From JALONO01 sp038209965 (GTDB taxonomy: Bacteria > Bacteroidota > Bacteroidia > Cytophagales > Thermoflexibacteraceae): a stretch of 43,790 bases of DNA. Under the pieces are notes generated by a model, which saw nothing but the letters and a program-made list of their open reading frames with translations, had not been told where the DNA came from and ran no database searches. Shown one piece after another: positions 42,754 to 43,790 of this stretch (its first letter is position 1; every line of letters starts with the position of its first letter). A program made the position numbers and the translations under genes. The stretch spans positions 1-43,790 of the forward strand of contig JBBQXF010000029.1 of NCBI GenBank assembly GCA_038209965.1, read 5' to 3'.

Positions 42754-43790
42754 ATGAAATGCCTTGTTGGCTTTTTGTTGGCTCTAATGACTGGGCCATT
42801 GTACGCCCAACTGATCACCGAGAGCCCAAAAATAGAGTATAAACTTTCGCCCGAGACCAGTCTCCAGCGGGTGGAAATCACCCAAAAATATACGATCGTC
42901 CATTGCGCGTTCTTAAAGAGCTCCTCGGCACTCGATAAACTGTTTTTTTTCGATAAGAGGCTAATGCCACCCGACAGCATCTATATCCTGATTGGGCGGG
43001 ATACCCGCTTGATCGACCGTCAGACCCGCCAGGGTTACCGATTACTAAAAGCGGTCGGTATTCCCATCATTGGGGGTGACTCGGCGGTTCGACGTTATGC
43101 CAACACCCTGCCCATGTCTGTACCGATCAACAAAAAGGTCACTTACAGCCTGTATTTCGAGAAACTACCTCCCGGGGTCACCTTGATCGATCTCGTTGAG
43201 CCGCCCCTTGACGGGTTCAGCAGCCCGTTTAGTTTTCTGGGGATTCAGATCAACAATCCACCACTGGAGAAGCCCGCCCTAGAAAAGCCCGTGGCCAAGA
43301 AAGAACCGCCCATTGTCAGCGAAAAACCCGTCAAAGAGGCCCCAATTACCCAAAAAGCCGCCAAGCCGCTCGCAAAAGAGCCCGAAAATGTCGCATTGGC
43401 CAAAACGGATACCCTGACCAAGCCCGTGACCAGCCTAACTGGCAAGTCCTTGAACGAAGGGGAAACCTTCCGGTTGGAAAACCTTACCTTTGCGCAGGGG
43501 AAATATGAATTGTTGCCCAGCTCCTTTGCCGAGCTGGATCAGCTTGCCGAACTGATGAGCAACCGGCCAAGCATGGAAATCTTGCTCGAGGGCCACACGG
43601 ACAATATTGGCAGCCCAGTGGAAAACATGAAACTGTCCCAAGACCGGGTCAGGGCCGTCAAAACCTACCTGACCCAAAAGAAGGTCGCCGCCGATCGCAT
43701 CCAGACCAGAGCCTACGGGAGCACCAAGCCCCTAGTAGTGAACGGCTCGCCCGAGCAGCGCAAGGCCAACCGGCGGGTAGAACTCAAAGT
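42754..43790 (+). CDS. OmpA-domain outer-membrane/periplasmic protein, 3' end cut by window
   Basis: The frame is open from ATG 42754 to the window end (345 codons), so only the last residues are missing. A signal peptide (MKCLVGFLLALMTGPLYAQ) is followed by a domain of about 150 residues that I do not recognise. Next is a Pro/Lys/Glu/Ala-rich linker (about residues 170-225), which probably spans the periplasm. A C-terminal OmpA domain contains L-E-G-H-T-D-N-I-G-S, the L-S-Q-D-R-V helix and N-R-R-V-E-L-K. Such domains bind peptidoglycan. No beta-barrel is visible in the N-terminal part. Confidence 0.88.
   Translation, partial: MKCLVGFLLALMTGPLYAQLITESPKIEYKLSPETSLQRVEITQKYTIVHCAFLKSSSALDKLFFFDKRLMPPDSIYILIGRDTRLIDRQTRQGYRLLKAVGIPIIGGDSAVRRYANTLPMSVPINKKVTYSLYFEKLPPGVTLIDLVEPPLDGFSSPFSFLGIQINNPPLEKPALEKPVAKKEPPIVSEKPVKEAPITQKAAKPLAKEPENVALAKTDTLTKPVTSLTGKSLNEGETFRLENLTFAQGKYELLPSSFAELDQLAELMSNRPSMEILLEGHTDNIGSPVENMKLSQDRVRAVKTYLTQKKVAADRIQTRAYGSTKPLVVNGSPEQRKANRRVELK

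Overview
The window comes from a chromosome of a Bacteroidota bacterium, most likely a free-living Cytophagia/Saprospiria-type lineage. Supporting this are a GldB gliding-motility lipoprotein, a TamL-type BamA-like lipoprotein, a barrel-less macroglobulin/TonB-plug protein, a Bacteroidota-type long signal peptidase I, several families common in this phylum (DUF2461, DUF1838), and promoters that fit the Bacteroidota -7 box TAnnTTTG. I saw no rRNA, tRNA, CRISPR array, transposase or phage gene. Most genes are ordinary housekeeping or envelope genes, in short transcription units often closed by clear intrinsic terminators. All calls are from reading the sequence only, with no database search.

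Left part (1-7.35 kb): a 5'-cut STAS/SEC14-like gene and gldB run rightwards. They meet a leftward block: a methyltransferase with bifunctional hisB, a thiolase, a small Cys-rich putative lipoprotein, and a PaaE-like flavin/2Fe-2S reductase. Between this block and a rightward block (TPR protein, MG2/TonB-plug protein, lepB, FAD-dependent oxidoreductase) lies a 600-bp non-coding gap. It holds 13 copies of a GTGAA/TTCAC-centred 9-mer close to DnaA boxes, with an AT-rich tract at its right end. This is the most interesting object in the window and looks like a replication origin or a dense regulator-binding array.

Middle (16-27 kb): a FemAB/GNAT-like protein with DUF2721; nqrF standing alone; a pyruvate-dehydrogenase-type E2 with two nearly identical lipoyl domains, also alone; hldD for LPS heptose; a PilJ-like/HAMP/GAF membrane sensor without an output domain; DUF2461; a thiamine-pyrophosphokinase-like protein; AlkA-type DNA glycosylase; a secreted protein of unknown function; and mevalonate kinase.

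Right part (27-43.8 kb): DUF1838 protein and amidohydrolase, xylose isomerase, a LolA-like secreted protein, a lipoprotein cytochrome c, an SGNH hydrolase/M1 peptidase pair, tamL divergent from a TrmH-type RNA methyltransferase, a small unknown protein, an acyltransferase-3 membrane protein, aspartate kinase with its own promoter, and an OmpA-domain protein cut by the window end. A recurring theme is pathway genes standing apart from their usual partners (hisB, nqrF, E2, mevalonate kinase, xylA, gldB).
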